Positions 38,906-51,805 are shown, counted from the stretch's first letter. The stretch is DNA of 64,000 bases from Staphylococcus sp. Marseille-Q5304 (GCF_943737015.1 NZ_CALSFP010000001.1:62001-126000); one strand, 5' to 3'. Notes: a model not told the origin generated them from the letters alone. Made by a program: numbers and translations.

Positions 38906-40454
38906 ATTTAAAGCATTGCAAATAGGTGGTGCTGATTTAGAAACTTACTTTGAAAATGAGAAGGGTGTTATTTGGGATTACTTTGATGTTTCGCTATTTA
39001 ATTTTGATAGTGGTTATATCGAAGCAATTGAAGATGTAATTGAAGAACGTGGTAAATTTGATTTCGTCTTTGTACAAGCGCCATTTTCTCAACAATTAAT
39101 AGAAGTATTTGAGATCATTAGTACACCTTATAACACATATATTGATCAGAACTTTTGGAGTGAGGCATTTCAACAATCAGATATCGTTAGAAGCCAAATG
39201 ATTCGTCCGCTCATATATGATTCACAAGAAGAAATGATCGAGAAACTGCAAGCTGTATCATATTCAGGACAATATGGAGATAAATTATATCCAATGCATT
39301 GTGTTGTTCATCCTCAGTTTACAGGAGATGTTACTTTTAACGGAAATAAGTATATCGTGTTGGATGGGGATTTCGGTCAAATGAAATCACCAGTAATTTC
39401 ATGGAAGAACAGTATCGTTTGTGACAAAAACAAAGGCACACAAATTTGGCCTGAATTTAAGACAGAAGGCGATGTTGAAATAGAATTCACCTTTAGATTG
39501 ATTAAAAGTGGCACGGTCGATACGTTTGAAGAGACATACGTACTTAAACAAGACGAACTCGAACAACCTTTTGAAATACTTAGGAAACCCTACGATGTTT
39601 ATGCGAGTGTGAGCTTGAAAGCCCGTGGTAACGGTAAGGTTTCTATCGGAGCAATACACAAGCGCTGGTCACGAAAAGATATGGGTCAATTTCTCTTCGG
39701 TGGTCAACGATATACTGATAATTCAAGAGAAGAGTTCTTTTATTATTTCAACCCAGGAGATATGAAACCACCGCTAAATGTTTATTTTAGTGGGTACCGT
39801 TCATTAGAAGGCTTCGAGGCGTATTTCTTAATGAAAGGTTTTGATGCACCATTTTTATTAATTAGTGACCCACGTATTGAAGGTGGTGCGTTTTATTTAG
39901 GTTCGGAATCATATGAACAAGCAATACAAGATGTAATTACAGATAAATTGAACTATTTAAACTTTAAGGATGATGAGCTTATCTTATCTGGTTTATCGAT
40001 GGGATCGTTTGGTGCATTGTATTATGGCGCACAGATGAATCCGAGCGGTGTTATTATAGGTAAGCCACTCATAAACGTTGGTACAATCGCAGATAATATG
40101 CGCTTGTTGAGACCAGAGGATTTTGGAACATCTCTAGACGTCTTAATGGTTAATGAACAGGATAATTCGGCGCGTGCTATTTCAAATTTAAATAATAGAT
40201 TTTGGAATGTGTTGAAACAAAGCGATGTCTCAAATATTACATTTGGTATCGCATATATGGAACACGATGACTACGATGCGACAGCCTTTCCAGATTTACT
40301 TCCTCACTTGACGCAACAACAGGCTAGGGTAATGAGTAGAGGTATTCCTGGTCGACACAATGATGATTCACCTACAATCGTAAATTGGTTTTTGAATTTT
40401 TACCGAATCATATTGGAAACAGAATTTGGGAGAGTTAAAAATGAAAGTGAGTAA
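38895..40454 (+). CDS. asp2: Accessory Sec system protein Asp2 (GlcNAc acetyltransferase-type hydrolase fold)
   Basis: A 519-residue protein. The second half is an alpha/beta hydrolase-like domain with the nucleophile motif GLSMGSFGALYYG (Ser368). In S. gordonii the equivalent enzyme O-acetylates GlcNAc on the adhesin before export. The N-terminal half is an Asp2-specific domain. The start overlaps asp1, the end overlaps asp3 by 14 bases. It works at the membrane with Asp1 and Asp3. All expected motifs are intact. Confidence 0.92.
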   Translation: MKRKFKALQIGGADLETYFENEKGVIWDYFDVSLFNFDSGYIEAIEDVIEERGKFDFVFVQAPFSQQLIEVFEIISTPYNTYIDQNFWSEAFQQSDIVRSQMIRPLIYDSQEEMIEKLQAVSYSGQYGDKLYPMHCVVHPQFTGDVTFNGNKYIVLDGDFGQMKSPVISWKNSIVCDKNKGTQIWPEFKTEGDVEIEFTFRLIKSGTVDTFEETYVLKQDELEQPFEILRKPYDVYASVSLKARGNGKVSIGAIHKRWSRKDMGQFLFGGQRYTDNSREEFFYYFNPGDMKPPLNVYFSGYRSLEGFEAYFLMKGFDAPFLLISDPRIEGGAFYLGSESYEQAIQDVITDKLNYLNFKDDELILSGLSMGSFGALYYGAQMNPSGVIIGKPLINVGTIADNMRLLRPEDFGTSLDVLMVNEQDNSARAISNLNNRFWNVLKQSDVSNITFGIAYMEHDDYDATAFPDLLPHLTQQQARVMSRGIPGRHNDDSPTIVNWFLNFYRIILETEFGRVKNESE

Positions 40455-41418
40455 TAATATTGAAGTAACATGGAACCAAGTCGATACTACTACATTTATG
40501 TATGGTACTACGTTCAAATTTAAGGATGATTATACGCTTTTTGAAAATCATTTGATGCCTTCAGGTATCATTATGCAAGAGTGGACGATGTTTACTATTT
40601 TTAGTAAAGATAAAGCAATCCCATCTTTACCCATATTAAAAAAGGGTTGCACGTATCATTTTAACTTTGATTACACAGTAATACCTGAAAATAGTATTTA
40701 TTTTAAATTGATTTTTTATAAGAAAAATGGGTCTGTCATCGATACAAAAATTATTAACGACCTTGATATAGAGATTTATTATCCTAAAGATGCACATACG
40801 TATAAATTACAAATGATCAATGCTGCGTCACAATCACTCAAATTTAAAAAGCTTACAATCTGTGAAGTGAATGAACAGATAAATACTGTACAAATAGGTG
40901 AGTTATTAAACAAAAATGAAGCACATCAAATGTTAAATATAATCTTTGTGGAACCTACTACGCAACAACAAACGACTGTATCTTCAGAAGCTATACGTAA
41001 GTTTGAAAACGTGTTACTTATTAAAGGTTGGTATAACGGAAAGTTAACGGACGGAATGTCTATGATAAAGCAGCATCTCACTCAGAATTATTCTGATTGC
41101 GAGTTGAATTTAATTGGTTATGGCCCTTTATCAAATGAATTTTCTAAAGCCATGAGTCATATAATAGAGGGTCAACCTTTTATAACATTCCATCAAAATA
41201 CTTCGTTTGCCAAAAAATTATCTGAAGTCATAGGTGAAAATAATCAATCCCATCCAATCACAAAACCATATGTATACTTTGATACGGAAACACATCGACC
41301 ACATGGTATGGAGGTCATGCAACCTGTATTAAATAAAACGCGTTATTTGGAATATCTTGATATACGTACTGTAAAAAACGGAGGTACCAATGAAACAAAA
41401 AATAGATTCAATAATTAA
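40441..41418 (+). CDS. asp3: Accessory Sec system protein Asp3
   Basis: The protein has 325 residues; ATG at 40441 behind GGGAGAG, chosen over an in-frame TTG at 40426 that contains the ribosome site. Asp3 has a carbohydrate-binding-module-like beta fold ([42 protein letters not shown]) and in streptococci binds the unfolded adhesin. Staphylococcal Asp3 is longer than the streptococcal one (about 150-170 residues), with an additional C-terminal part of unknown role. It overlaps asp2 at its start and secA2 at its end (29 bases). Confidence 0.9.
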   Translation: MKVSNNIEVTWNQVDTTTFMYGTTFKFKDDYTLFENHLMPSGIIMQEWTMFTIFSKDKAIPSLPILKKGCTYHFNFDYTVIPENSIYFKLIFYKKNGSVIDTKIINDLDIEIYYPKDAHTYKLQMINAASQSLKFKKLTICEVNEQINTVQIGELLNKNEAHQMLNIIFVEPTTQQQTTVSSEAIRKFENVLLIKGWYNGKLTDGMSMIKQHLTQNYSDCELNLIGYGPLSNEFSKAMSHIIEGQPFITFHQNTSFAKKLSEVIGENNQSHPITKPYVYFDTETHRPHGMEVMQPVLNKTRYLEYLDIRTVKNGGTNETKNRFNN

Positions 41419-43780
41419 TTCAATGAGATTAAGCCGTTTAGAAAAGACTTTACGTAAAATCAATGAATATAGCACGAAATTTGAGTCATTCACTGACGAA
41501 GCACTTCAACAAAAAACAAGTGACTTTAAACAAAGACTCAAGGATGGAAAAGTAACCTTGAACCAACTATTACCCGAGGCGTATGCAGTTGCACGTGAAG
41601 CGAGCAGACGTGTGTTAGGCATGTACCCGAAAGAAGTACAAGTATTAGGATCCATCGCTTTACATGAAGGTAATATCGCAGAAATGCAGACAGGTGAAGG
41701 TAAAACATTAACAGCAACCATGCCACTGTATTTAAATGCATTGACTGGACGCGGTGCATTTTTAATCACAACCAATGATTATTTAGCCAAACGTGACTTT
41801 CTGGAAATGAAACCTTTATACGAATGGCTTGGTTTAACGAGTGCGTTAGGTTTTGTTGATATCCCTGATTATGAATATAAAAAAGGCGAGAAGAAAGCCA
41901 TCTTCAATCATGACATTATTTATACGACAAATGGTCGTTTAGGGTTTGATTATTTAATCGACCACTTAGCCGATCATATAGATGACAAATTTTTACCAGA
42001 TTTGAACTTTGGGATTATTGATGAGGTGGATTCTATAATTTTAGATGCTGCGCAGACACCTTTAGTTATTTCAGGTGCACCACGTGTGCAATCGAACTTA
42101 TTTAATATTACAAAAGGTTTTGTTGACACATTAGTAGAAGATGAACACTTTGAAATGAAAAAGTCTAAAAAAGAAATATGGCTAACTGAAAAAGGTATCC
42201 AAGCAGCGAATGATTATTTCAATGTTGAAAATATATATGGTGAAAAATACTTTGATCTAGTTCGAAATATTAATTTAGCGTTACGTGCACGTCACCTATT
42301 TGAATCGAATTACGATTATTTTATAAATAATGGTGAAGTTGTATTAATAGATCGTATTACAGGTCGTATGTTGCCAGGTACAAAATTGCAATCCGGATTA
42401 CATCAAGCGATAGAAGCGAAAGAAGATGTTGAAATATCTAGAGATTTGAGTGTTATGGCTACAATTACATTCCAAAATCTTTTTAAACAATTTGATGAAT
42501 TTTCAGGGATGACTGGTACAGGTAAGTCGGGCGAAGCAGAATTTTTCGATTTATACGCTAAAGTTGTTATCCAAATACCTACCGACAAGCCTATACAACG
42601 CATAGATTATAAAGATCGCGTATTCTTAAATATTAATATTAAAAATAAAGCCATTATCGAAGAAGTGAAAAGGTTACATGAAGCACAACGCCCCGTGTTA
42701 CTAATAACGCGTACAGCTGAAGTGGCTAAATATTTTTCTACTCAGTTATTCCAAATGGATATTCCGAATAATTTACTTATCGCACAAAACGTAGCGAAAG
42801 AAGCACAAATGATTGCTGAAGCAGGACAACTAGCTGCTGTAACTGTTGCGACAAGTATGGCAGGGCGTGGTACCGATATTAAATTAGATCGTAAAGTGCA
42901 TGAACTTGGTGGACTAGCCGTTATTATTAGTGAACATATGGAAAATAGTCGTGTAGATAATCAATTAAGAGGTCGTGCGGGAAGACAAGGTGACCCAGGA
43001 ACTTCGCAAGTTTTTATATCACTAGATGATTTCTTAGTGCAAAGATGGGGCGAGACCGCGCTGAATAAAAATAAACAGTTACAGTCTATGGATAATTCCA
43101 AGTTAGAACATAGCCGTGTGTTTCAACGTCGAGTTCATAAAGTTGTGACGAGAGCACAACGTGTGTCAGAAGAACAAGGTGTTGCAATGCGAGAAATAGC
43201 TAATGAACATGAAAAAAGCATAAGTATTCAAAGAGATTTAGTTTATAAAGAAAGAGATAAAGTTTTATCTTTGAAAAATGTTGATGATTTTAATTTACAA
43301 TCATTAGCGCGTGACGTATTCAAAGAAGATTTCATTTTAAAACACAATCAAATTACAGAATCATTATTGTTAGACTATATTTATAAAAATATAAGTTTTA
43401 AATTTGATGGTGATCTTTCTACTATTAACATTACAAATAAATCAGAAGTTCTAGAATTTTTGATGGAACAATTTAACAAACAGCTATCGGAAAATAAAGC
43501 TCAGCTTAAAGATGATTATTTTCATCTAAGATTTACTCAAAAATCAATCTTAAAAGCGATTGATAGTGGTTGGATTAACCAAGTTGATAATTTACAACAG
43601 TTAAAGGGTAGTGTGAATAATAGGCAGAATGGTCAACGTAATGCGATTTTCGAATACCATAAAGTAGCATTAGAATCTTTTGAATATATGGGAAGTAAAA
43701 TAAAAGGAAATGTAGTTAAAAACCTATGTCAAAGTATTATTACTTATGATGATGGTGATTTAGTAATACATTTCCCATAA
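41390..43780 (+). CDS. secA2: Accessory Sec ATPase SecA2
   Basis: A 796-residue motor protein. It contains Walker [12 protein letters not shown], the DEAD-like [23 protein letters not shown], and the arginine finger region [18 protein letters not shown], the SecA core. The C-terminal zinc-binding tail of SecA1 is absent, as is typical for SecA2 of the accessory Sec system. It hydrolyses ATP to push the serine-rich adhesin through SecY2. The ATG lies within the end of asp3 behind GGAGGT. The gap to gtfA is short (17 bases). Confidence 0.95.
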   Translation: MKQKIDSIINSMRLSRLEKTLRKINEYSTKFESFTDEALQQKTSDFKQRLKDGKVTLNQLLPEAYAVAREASRRVLGMYPKEVQVLGSIALHEGNIAEMQTGEGKTLTATMPLYLNALTGRGAFLITTNDYLAKRDFLEMKPLYEWLGLTSALGFVDIPDYEYKKGEKKAIFNHDIIYTTNGRLGFDYLIDHLADHIDDKFLPDLNFGIIDEVDSIILDAAQTPLVISGAPRVQSNLFNITKGFVDTLVEDEHFEMKKSKKEIWLTEKGIQAANDYFNVENIYGEKYFDLVRNINLALRARHLFESNYDYFINNGEVVLIDRITGRMLPGTKLQSGLHQAIEAKEDVEISRDLSVMATITFQNLFKQFDEFSGMTGTGKSGEAEFFDLYAKVVIQIPTDKPIQRIDYKDRVFLNINIKNKAIIEEVKRLHEAQRPVLLITRTAEVAKYFSTQLFQMDIPNNLLIAQNVAKEAQMIAEAGQLAAVTVATSMAGRGTDIKLDRKVHELGGLAVIISEHMENSRVDNQLRGRAGRQGDPGTSQVFISLDDFLVQRWGETALNKNKQLQSMDNSKLEHSRVFQRRVHKVVTRAQRVSEEQGVAMREIANEHEKSISIQRDLVYKERDKVLSLKNVDDFNLQSLARDVFKEDFILKHNQITESLLLDYIYKNISFKFDGDLSTINITNKSEVLEFLMEQFNKQLSENKAQLKDDYFHLRFTQKSILKAIDSGWINQVDNLQQLKGSVNNRQNGQRNAIFEYHKVALESFEYMGSKIKGNVVKNLCQSIITYDDGDLVIHFP

Positions 43781-43797
43781 TTATGAGGTGTACTGAG

Positions 43798-45306
43798 ATG
43801 ACAATTTATAATATAAACTTTGGTATAGGTTGGGCCAGTAGTGGTGTTGAATATGCTCAAGCATACCGTGCTAAGTTGTTGAGGAATACGAAACATGACA
43901 TGAAATTCATATTTTTAGACTTTATTCAATCTGAAAATATACAAACGTTAACGCAAAATCTTGGATTTAAAGATGATGAAGTCATTTGGTTGTATCAATA
44001 TTTTTCTGATATGAAGATAGCTCCGACAACATATACGGTTGAAGATGTCATCGCAAGTTTAGGAAATAAAGTGACCAAAACTGAACAAAAAGGAAAGATA
44101 AAGCGTTTATTTTTAAATAATGCACAGACGTTTGTGACGTGTTATTTAAAGGATCAGGAGAAAGATATTGTAGATCGTGCGGAATTTGTTGTTAATGGCA
44201 TGCTCATTAGAAAGGATTTTTACAGTTATGTGAGGATCTTTTCAGAATATTACGCTCCGCATGATAATAAAGCGAAACTTTACATGCGCCAATTCTATAA
44301 CGAAGATGGATCGATTGTTTATAATGAATACATCGATGGTGATTCGAGCGTTTATGCTTTTAAAGATGCGAAACTCTACAGTAAAGAAGCATTTGTAGGT
44401 TATTTTATTCAAAAACTAGAGCTGACGAACCAAGATATTTTAATTTTAGATAGAGCTTCTAAGATTGGTCAGTCAGTGTTGCAGAATAAAGGTCAAAGCA
44501 AAATTGGTGTCGTTGTACATGCCGAACATTTCAGTAAGAGCATCCAAAATAAACAACATATTCTATGGAATAATTATTATGAATATCAGTTTTCAAATGC
44601 GCATGAGATTGATTTCTTCATAACGGCGACAGATTTACAAAACGATATTTTAAGTAAACAGTTCGAACAATACGTCGGTTATATTCCTCGCATTCGAACG
44701 ATACCAGTTGGCAGTTTAGATCAATTGAAAAAATCTAAAAAACGTCGTAATCCTTATGCGATGATTACAGCTTCACGCTTAGCAAATGAGAAGCATATTG
44801 ATTGGCTCGTGCGTGCAGCTATAAAAGCGAAAAAACAAGTTCCGGAACTTACCTTTGATATTTATGGTGAAGGTGGAGAAAAAGGTAATATTGCGCGTAT
44901 CATTGAAGAAAATGACGCCAATGATTACATTAAATTGTTAGGTCACGTCAATTTAGACGATGTTTATGTAAATTATGAACTATTTGTTTCTGCATCGACG
45001 AGTGAAGGCTTTGGTTTAACGTTGATGGAAGCGGTCGGTTCAGGATTGAGTATGATTGGATTTGATGTAAATTATGGAAATCCAACATTTATTCGTCATA
45101 AAGGAAATGGCTATTTAATTCCAATTGATTTAGATGAAGACAGTAACGAGGTCATTGTAAACTGTTTAGCTAAACATATGGTTAACTATTTCAATAAAGG
45201 TTTAAAGCAGTCGCATGAAACTTCATATGAAATAGCTGAGCCATTTAAAACTACTAAAATCGTGAAAAAATGGAAAAATCTAATTAAAGAGGTGCTCCAT
45301 GATTAA
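43798..45306 (+). CDS. gtfA: Accessory Sec glycosyltransferase GtfA (GT4, catalytic subunit)
   Basis: The protein has 502 residues, start at 43798 behind GAGGTG; an earlier in-frame ATG lacks a ribosome site. NFGIGWASSGVEYAQAYRAKLL is the N-terminal acceptor site of GtfA, and the C-terminal GT-B half has TASRLANEKHIDWLVRA, IYGEGGEKG and SASTSEGFGLTLMEAVGSG (the E-x7-E donor motif). With GtfB it attaches GlcNAc to serines of the adhesin in the cytoplasm. Overlaps gtfB by eight bases. Confidence 0.94.
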   Translation: MTIYNINFGIGWASSGVEYAQAYRAKLLRNTKHDMKFIFLDFIQSENIQTLTQNLGFKDDEVIWLYQYFSDMKIAPTTYTVEDVIASLGNKVTKTEQKGKIKRLFLNNAQTFVTCYLKDQEKDIVDRAEFVVNGMLIRKDFYSYVRIFSEYYAPHDNKAKLYMRQFYNEDGSIVYNEYIDGDSSVYAFKDAKLYSKEAFVGYFIQKLELTNQDILILDRASKIGQSVLQNKGQSKIGVVVHAEHFSKSIQNKQHILWNNYYEYQFSNAHEIDFFITATDLQNDILSKQFEQYVGYIPRIRTIPVGSLDQLKKSKKRRNPYAMITASRLANEKHIDWLVRAAIKAKKQVPELTFDIYGEGGEKGNIARIIEENDANDYIKLLGHVNLDDVYVNYELFVSASTSEGFGLTLMEAVGSGLSMIGFDVNYGNPTFIRHKGNGYLIPIDLDEDSNEVIVNCLAKHMVNYFNKGLKQSHETSYEIAEPFKTTKIVKKWKNLIKEVLHD

Positions 45307-46639
45307 TTTATTTGATTATTTTGATGCTAAAACTGAACTGCTATATAAATCATTACAACTTGCAGGGCACAACAATCCGACGATTGTGCTACATGATGAC
45401 GGCTTTCTACCTGATGAGGTAATGTCCCCGTATCGATTCTTCGCACATAATCTCGTTTCACCTCAAGATAAACCAAGATTTTTTAACGAAATCGAAGTAC
45501 CTAGATTTTGGGAAATTGAAGGGAATAACGATGAAGCGTGGATTAAAGAGTTAGGCGAAAAACGTGGGAAAATTTGCTATCGCCCTAATGATAAACCGAG
45601 AATTGTTCAGCGTGTTGAATGGTACGATAAAGACAAAGTTGTGCGTTTTGTTGACCATTATACAAAAACAGGTATTAAATATGCGCAAACGGTATATGAT
45701 AAAAAAGGTAAAGCTATTTTGAAAAAATATATGGATAGAAACGGCAAAGAAATTATCTATGAAAATTACGTCACACGTGATGTTGTACTAGATTGGGAAG
45801 GTCAAACATATTTCTTTGATTCTGAAGTTGCTTTTATTTTGTTTTATATTGAGCAATTAAATATCGAAATGGATGGATTTATTATTAATTCACTTGCGAC
45901 TTCATTTGGCGTGTTATACAACCTCGAAACAAAAGGTGAAGACGTTCTGTTTTGGCAAGAACAAAGTAACGGTGTCATTCCTGGCAATATGAAAATGATT
46001 TTTAATAACGAGATGAGACGCAAGTTTAAAGTGAATGTGCCAAGCCGTTTAGAATATCAAACGTTGATGAACTATACACAAGATTCAGAGAAGAAATTTA
46101 TACGCCCATCAGGTTATCTGTTTAAATATGACAAGAAAAACCAACATTCGGAAAATGCATTAATCATGACAAATTCGGATCAAATTGAACATATTGAAAC
46201 AATTGTTATGACATCACCGAATATTACATTCCACATAGCTGCAGTTACAGAGATGTCTTCTAAGTTGATGAACTTAGAGCAACACCCTAATGTCAAACTG
46301 TATCCAACGATTACAAATGATAAAATACAGAAACTATATAAGACATGTGACGTCTTTTTAGATATTAATGAAGGCAAAGAAATTGTAGGTGCCGTACAAA
46401 AAGCATTCGACAACGACATGCTTATCCTTGGTTATAAGGAAATAGCTCATAATCGTAACGTTACGTCACCGACCAATTTATTCTCTAAAGTGAATGAATT
46501 ACCTAACTTAAACGAAACTTTAACGTATATCTTTGAAAGTAAAGAAGCATTCGACCAACGTTTAGAGAGCCAAAAATTAAACGTCAACGAAGTGTCTAAA
46601 GCACAATTTAACGCCGCTTTAAATGCTGTTATTGAGTAA
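45299..46639 (+). CDS. gtfB: Accessory Sec glycosyltransferase-stabilising protein GtfB
   Basis: A 446-residue GtfB-family protein, without a functional E-x7-E motif. It starts MINLFDYFDAKTELLYKSLQLAGHNNPTIVLHDDGFLPDEVMSPYRFFAHNL. GtfB is the substrate-recognising partner of GtfA and is needed for its activity and stability. Gene order and overlap with gtfA confirm the pair. Last gene of the eight-gene locus; a repeat-derived terminator lies 24 bases downstream. Confidence 0.93.
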   Translation: MINLFDYFDAKTELLYKSLQLAGHNNPTIVLHDDGFLPDEVMSPYRFFAHNLVSPQDKPRFFNEIEVPRFWEIEGNNDEAWIKELGEKRGKICYRPNDKPRIVQRVEWYDKDKVVRFVDHYTKTGIKYAQTVYDKKGKAILKKYMDRNGKEIIYENYVTRDVVLDWEGQTYFFDSEVAFILFYIEQLNIEMDGFIINSLATSFGVLYNLETKGEDVLFWQEQSNGVIPGNMKMIFNNEMRRKFKVNVPSRLEYQTLMNYTQDSEKKFIRPSGYLFKYDKKNQHSENALIMTNSDQIEHIETIVMTSPNITFHIAAVTEMSSKLMNLEQHPNVKLYPTITNDKIQKLYKTCDVFLDINEGKEIVGAVQKAFDNDMLILGYKEIAHNRNVTSPTNLFSKVNELPNLNETLTYIFESKEAFDQRLESQKLNVNEVSKAQFNAALNAVIE

Positions 46640-46662
46640 GCTATAATAGGATAAAGTAAAAC

Positions 46663-46699
46663 AAAGAGTCTGAGACCAAACAAATGTCTCAGACTCTTT
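46663..46699. terminator. Terminator after gtfB
   Basis: AAAGAGTCTGAGAC (46663-46676) pairs perfectly with GTCTCAGACTCTTT (46686-46699), nine-base loop. The pairing is symmetric, so it can act in both directions. Confidence 0.85.
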
Positions 46700-46825
46700 G
46701 TCAATTAGGCAGTAGGTGACTGAATTGAAAAGGCGATTATATCAAGCTTTTCCACTCCTAGTCGTCCTTGCTGGGATGGGATTACGAAATCTCTATTAGA
46801 AGATTTGATTTCTGTCCCATTCCCA
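46663..46825 (-). repeat. Dispersed staphylococcal repeat with built-in terminator (copy B, inverted)
   Basis: On the complement this segment reads like copy A at 24.1 kb: a GGGACAGAAATC start, TTTCGTA, GACTAGGAGTGGAAAAGCTTGATATAA, then GAGTCTGAGAC. The terminator end (46663-46699) faces gtfB. About 160 bases. Confidence 0.85.
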
Positions 46826-46914
46826 AAAAACTGCTGATAAGAGGAATTTATTGCCGACAGTTATAAGCTACACGTTTTAAATTTTGTAATACATACATAT
46901 CAGTTTGGTAAAAA

Positions 46915-47076
46915 CTATTTTTTAGAACACTGTGAACAATAAACTTTTTGATTCTTTGCCCATTGTTTTACGTTTGTTATTCCCTTTAAATCCTTATTAT
47001 TTATGGCAATCATGATGTCTTCATTGTCGTCGATTTCTTTTTTACAGTTATAACATTCTAATTTTGCTAAAAACAT
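46915..47076 (-). CDS. Small zinc-ribbon protein, 53 residues
   Basis: A short minus-strand gene: it begins MFLAKLECYNCKKEIDDNED and ends VYCSQCSKK. The two CxxC pairs (Cys8/Cys11 and Cys47/Cys50) make a zinc ribbon. The ribosome site AGAGGTGG on the complement is 5-6 bases before the ATG (47074-47076). Its size puts it below usual gene-finding limits. I know of similar short CxxC...CxxC proteins in staphylococci, but no function. It lies alone between the gtfB terminator and panE. Confidence 0.75.
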   Translation of the reverse strand: MFLAKLECYNCKKEIDDNEDIMIAINNKDLKGITNVKQWAKNQKVYCSQCSKK

Positions 47077-47202
47077 TTTTAACCACCTCTACTAAATAGT
47101 AGCATTAAATTTTATTCATTTTAATTAATGATGTGGTTGGTTTCAAAAACTATAAATCAATCTTCAAATAAGTATTTCAACTTCCCTATAGAGACTATCA
47201 TC

Positions 47203-48066
47203 CTACTCTTCCGGTTGTTGGGCCAACAGTAAAGTATAAACAGTATCAAGTATCGGTGTGTGTAGTTGATGTTTTCGTGCACATTGATATAAGAATCCTT
47301 GGATACCATCAATTTCAGTTGGTCGTTGTGCTAACATATCGTAATACATGCTCGTTCCCATTTCAGGAGGATAGCTCTCATAAATATCCATAATGTCACT
47401 GACGGTGGAAGGTTCCAACACTATTCCTTCAGCTTTTGCAATAGAGATGCCTTCGTTAAGTAATTGATTGCACAACTGTTTCATATTTGGCTTTTCCATC
47501 ACTTTGACGGGTTGTTGTGTCAAAGCAGTTATTGTATTAATACCTGAATTAACGAGTAATTTATACCAAATTTTTTCTTCTATTTGATCGGTCAATTCAA
47601 TAGATAATTTAGTATTCTGAGCAATCTCAAATAACTGTTGAGTACGTGAATTATTGTCCATAATCAGAGTATGATCTTGAAAATGTGTGATGTGATTCTC
47701 TTGTTTCTGACCACTTATATATACGACAGCTTGATAGACATTTGGGTGTTTAATATGACCTAGTTGGCCATAGCCATTTTGAGCGAGAATAATAGTAGTA
47801 TGGGAACCAATTAAATGATTTATTTGTGATAAGACGTTCTGAAGTTGAGGGATTTTTACGGCTATGATTAATATATCAACAACTTTTGAGAAATCATTGA
47901 TTGCAGTTACTTGTAATGTCGAAGTTTGATCAGGCGTTTCATATGAGTGATAGTTCAGTTGTTTATTCGAACGACCGAGTAAGTGGACGTTGTTATATTT
48001 CTCTTGTAAATCTTTAGCAATCGTACTACCTACTGCACCAGGACCAATAATTGCAATTTGAGTCAT
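47203..48066 (-). CDS. panE: 2-dehydropantoate 2-reductase
   Basis: A 287-residue NADPH-dependent reductase. IIGPGAVGSTIAKDLQ is the nucleotide loop, followed by VKIPQLQNVL, AQNGYG, KLLVNSGINTITALT (catalytic Lys region) and the C-terminal TSMYYDMLAQRPTEIDGIQGFL motif of ketopantoate reductases. It reduces ketopantoate to pantoate in pantothenate (CoA) synthesis. It diverges from panB, which makes ketopantoate, with a 79-base shared promoter region. A second, related protein lies at 55987-56916. Confidence 0.93.
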   Translation of the reverse strand: MTQIAIIGPGAVGSTIAKDLQEKYNNVHLLGRSNKQLNYHSYETPDQTSTLQVTAINDFSKVVDILIIAVKIPQLQNVLSQINHLIGSHTTIILAQNGYGQLGHIKHPNVYQAVVYISGQKQENHITHFQDHTLIMDNNSRTQQLFEIAQNTKLSIELTDQIEEKIWYKLLVNSGINTITALTQQPVKVMEKPNMKQLCNQLLNEGISIAKAEGIVLEPSTVSDIMDIYESYPPEMGTSMYYDMLAQRPTEIDGIQGFLYQCARKHQLHTPILDTVYTLLLAQQPEE

Positions 48067-48145
48067 ATTGTCATTCCTTTTTATGTATAGTTTGTTAATA
48101 TATGGATATTATTAAAAATATAACAAATTATGGGTGGGATTTTAA

Positions 48146-49812
<1,667 letters not shown>

Positions 49813-50015
49813 CTACATTATAGTAAGCCGAAAATTATTTTAGGCGTGAAATTAATCTCTATTTTACAATTGTATGACGTTGATTTATCATATTTATGAA
49901 GGGGTATTGTACGTATAGTACGCTTATAGTGAATTTCTATAATAAAGACGTCAAGGTCATTATTATTTATCAATTAGCTATAGCTATCTTAGTAAAAATA
50001 GAAAGGTGGTAAATA

Positions 50016-51503
50016 ATGAGTAATTCAGAATCTAAAGACGTCATTTTAATCGGCGCCGGAGTGTTAAGTACGACATTTGGTTCATTTATTAAAGACTTAG
50101 CACCAGATTGGAATATTAAATTATTTGAAAGACTAGAAAAACCCGCAATTGAAAGTTCAAACGAACGAAATAATGCCGGAACTGGACATGCCGCATTATG
50201 TGAGTTGAACTATACAGTTGAACAAAAAGATGGTTCAGTAGACGTAGAAAAAGCAAAAGAAATCAACGAGGAATTCGAGATTTCTAAACAATTTTGGTCT
50301 CACTTAGTAAAGAGTAACCAAATTCAAAACCCACAAGAATTTATCCGTCCTTTACCACATATTAGCTTTGTGCAAGGGCCACGCAACGTGAACTTCTTGA
50401 AGAAACGTTTTGAAGCGTTATCAACTGTTCCAATGTTCAAAGAAATCGAATACACAGAAGACCACAACAAAATTAAAGAATGGATGCCTTTAATGATGGA
50501 AGGCCGTGATCCTAACGAAACAATCGCGGCAAGTAAAATCAATGAAGGTACAGATGTTAACTTTGGTGAATTAACTAGAAAGATGGCTAGCAATTTAGCA
50601 AAGCAAGATAACATCGATATGTATTATAAACACGAAGTTCTTGATTTCAACCGTCGTAAAGATGGCAAATGGGAAGCTAAAATCAAAGATCTTAGAACGA
50701 AGAAGATTGAACACCATATCGCTGATTATATCTTCATCGGTGCAGGTGGACATGCAATTCCATTACTACAAAAAACTGGTATCCCAGAAAGCAAACACTT
50801 AGGTGGATTCCCAATTAGTGGTGCATTCCTAGTTTGTAACAACCCAGAAGTTGTTGCTAAACACGAAGCCAAAGTTTATGGTAAAGAGCCACCAGGCACA
50901 CCACCAATGACAGTACCACATTTAGATAGACGTTATATTCAAGACCATAATTCATTATTATTTGGTCCGTTCGCAGCAATCGGCCCTAAATTCTTGAAAA
51001 ACGGCTCTAACTTGGACTTATTTAAATCAATCAATCCAAGCAATGTGTTAACAATGGTATCTTCAGCATTCAAAAACTTCCCATTAGTTAAATACTCTAT
51101 TCAAGAAGTATTAGCTAAAAAAGAAGATCGCATGAAAGAATTACGTAGATTCGTTCCAGATGCTAAAGATGAAGATTGGGATATCCACGTTGCAGGTAAA
51201 CGTGTTCAAGTTATCAAAGATACAAAAGAACACGGTAGAGGTTATATCCAATTTGGTACAGAAGTCGTTAATTCTAAAGACCATTCAGTGATTGCATTAT
51301 TAGGTGAATCACCAGGGGCTTCTACTTCAGTTTCTGTAGCATTAGAAGTACTTGAAAAGAACTTCCCAGAGTACATGGATAAATGGACTCCAGAAATTCA
51401 AAAAATGATTCCATCATATGGTAAATCATTAATCGAAGACGAAGCGTTATTAAGACAAGTACGTCAAGCAAGTGCTAGTGAATTACAACTTAACAACGTA
51501 TAA
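50016..51503 (+). CDS. mqo: Malate:quinone oxidoreductase
   Basis: A 495-residue FAD enzyme: VILIGAGVLSTTFGSFI (FAD loop), SSNERNNAGTGHAALCELNYT (family signature), PHISFVQGPRNVNFLKKRFEAL, GGFPISGAFLVC and GESPGASTSVSVALEVL. It oxidises malate to oxaloacetate at the membrane and feeds electrons into the quinone pool. Staphylococci have two mqo genes; the one near the pan genes is usually called mqo2. Ribosome site AAAGGTGG. Codon use is that of a highly expressed gene. A strong terminator follows. Confidence 0.94.
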   Translation: MSNSESKDVILIGAGVLSTTFGSFIKDLAPDWNIKLFERLEKPAIESSNERNNAGTGHAALCELNYTVEQKDGSVDVEKAKEINEEFEISKQFWSHLVKSNQIQNPQEFIRPLPHISFVQGPRNVNFLKKRFEALSTVPMFKEIEYTEDHNKIKEWMPLMMEGRDPNETIAASKINEGTDVNFGELTRKMASNLAKQDNIDMYYKHEVLDFNRRKDGKWEAKIKDLRTKKIEHHIADYIFIGAGGHAIPLLQKTGIPESKHLGGFPISGAFLVCNNPEVVAKHEAKVYGKEPPGTPPMTVPHLDRRYIQDHNSLLFGPFAAIGPKFLKNGSNLDLFKSINPSNVLTMVSSAFKNFPLVKYSIQEVLAKKEDRMKELRRFVPDAKDEDWDIHVAGKRVQVIKDTKEHGRGYIQFGTEVVNSKDHSVIALLGESPGASTSVSVALEVLEKNFPEYMDKWTPEIQKMIPSYGKSLIEDEALLRQVRQASASELQLNNV

Positions 51504-51529
51504 TTCGTTTTAAGTCTAAGATATAAATA

Positions 51530-51571
51530 AAAACCAACCCGAAAGATTAATTTCTTTCGGGTTGGTTTTCT
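51530..51571 (+). terminator. Rho-independent terminator after mqo
   Basis: AACCAACCCGAAAGA (51532-51546) pairs perfectly with its complement at 51553-51567, six-base loop, followed by TTCTTT. Confidence 0.9.
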
Positions 51572-51805
51572 TTATATTAATTATATTGTATTTGTTCATA
51601 TACATAGAGAGTCGTACGAACAATACTCATACTTTATATATTGATATATAATATAAAGTTATAACACACATTAGATAATAATTTATAAGAGTGAGATTGA
51701 AGACTATTGTTGTAAACAAATTGCGTAAAATTTGAAAATTTTATGTTTAAAAAGGGTATAAAATGTATATAGATTAGTAAATCAATCTATAGAGGGTGTC
51801 GTTAT

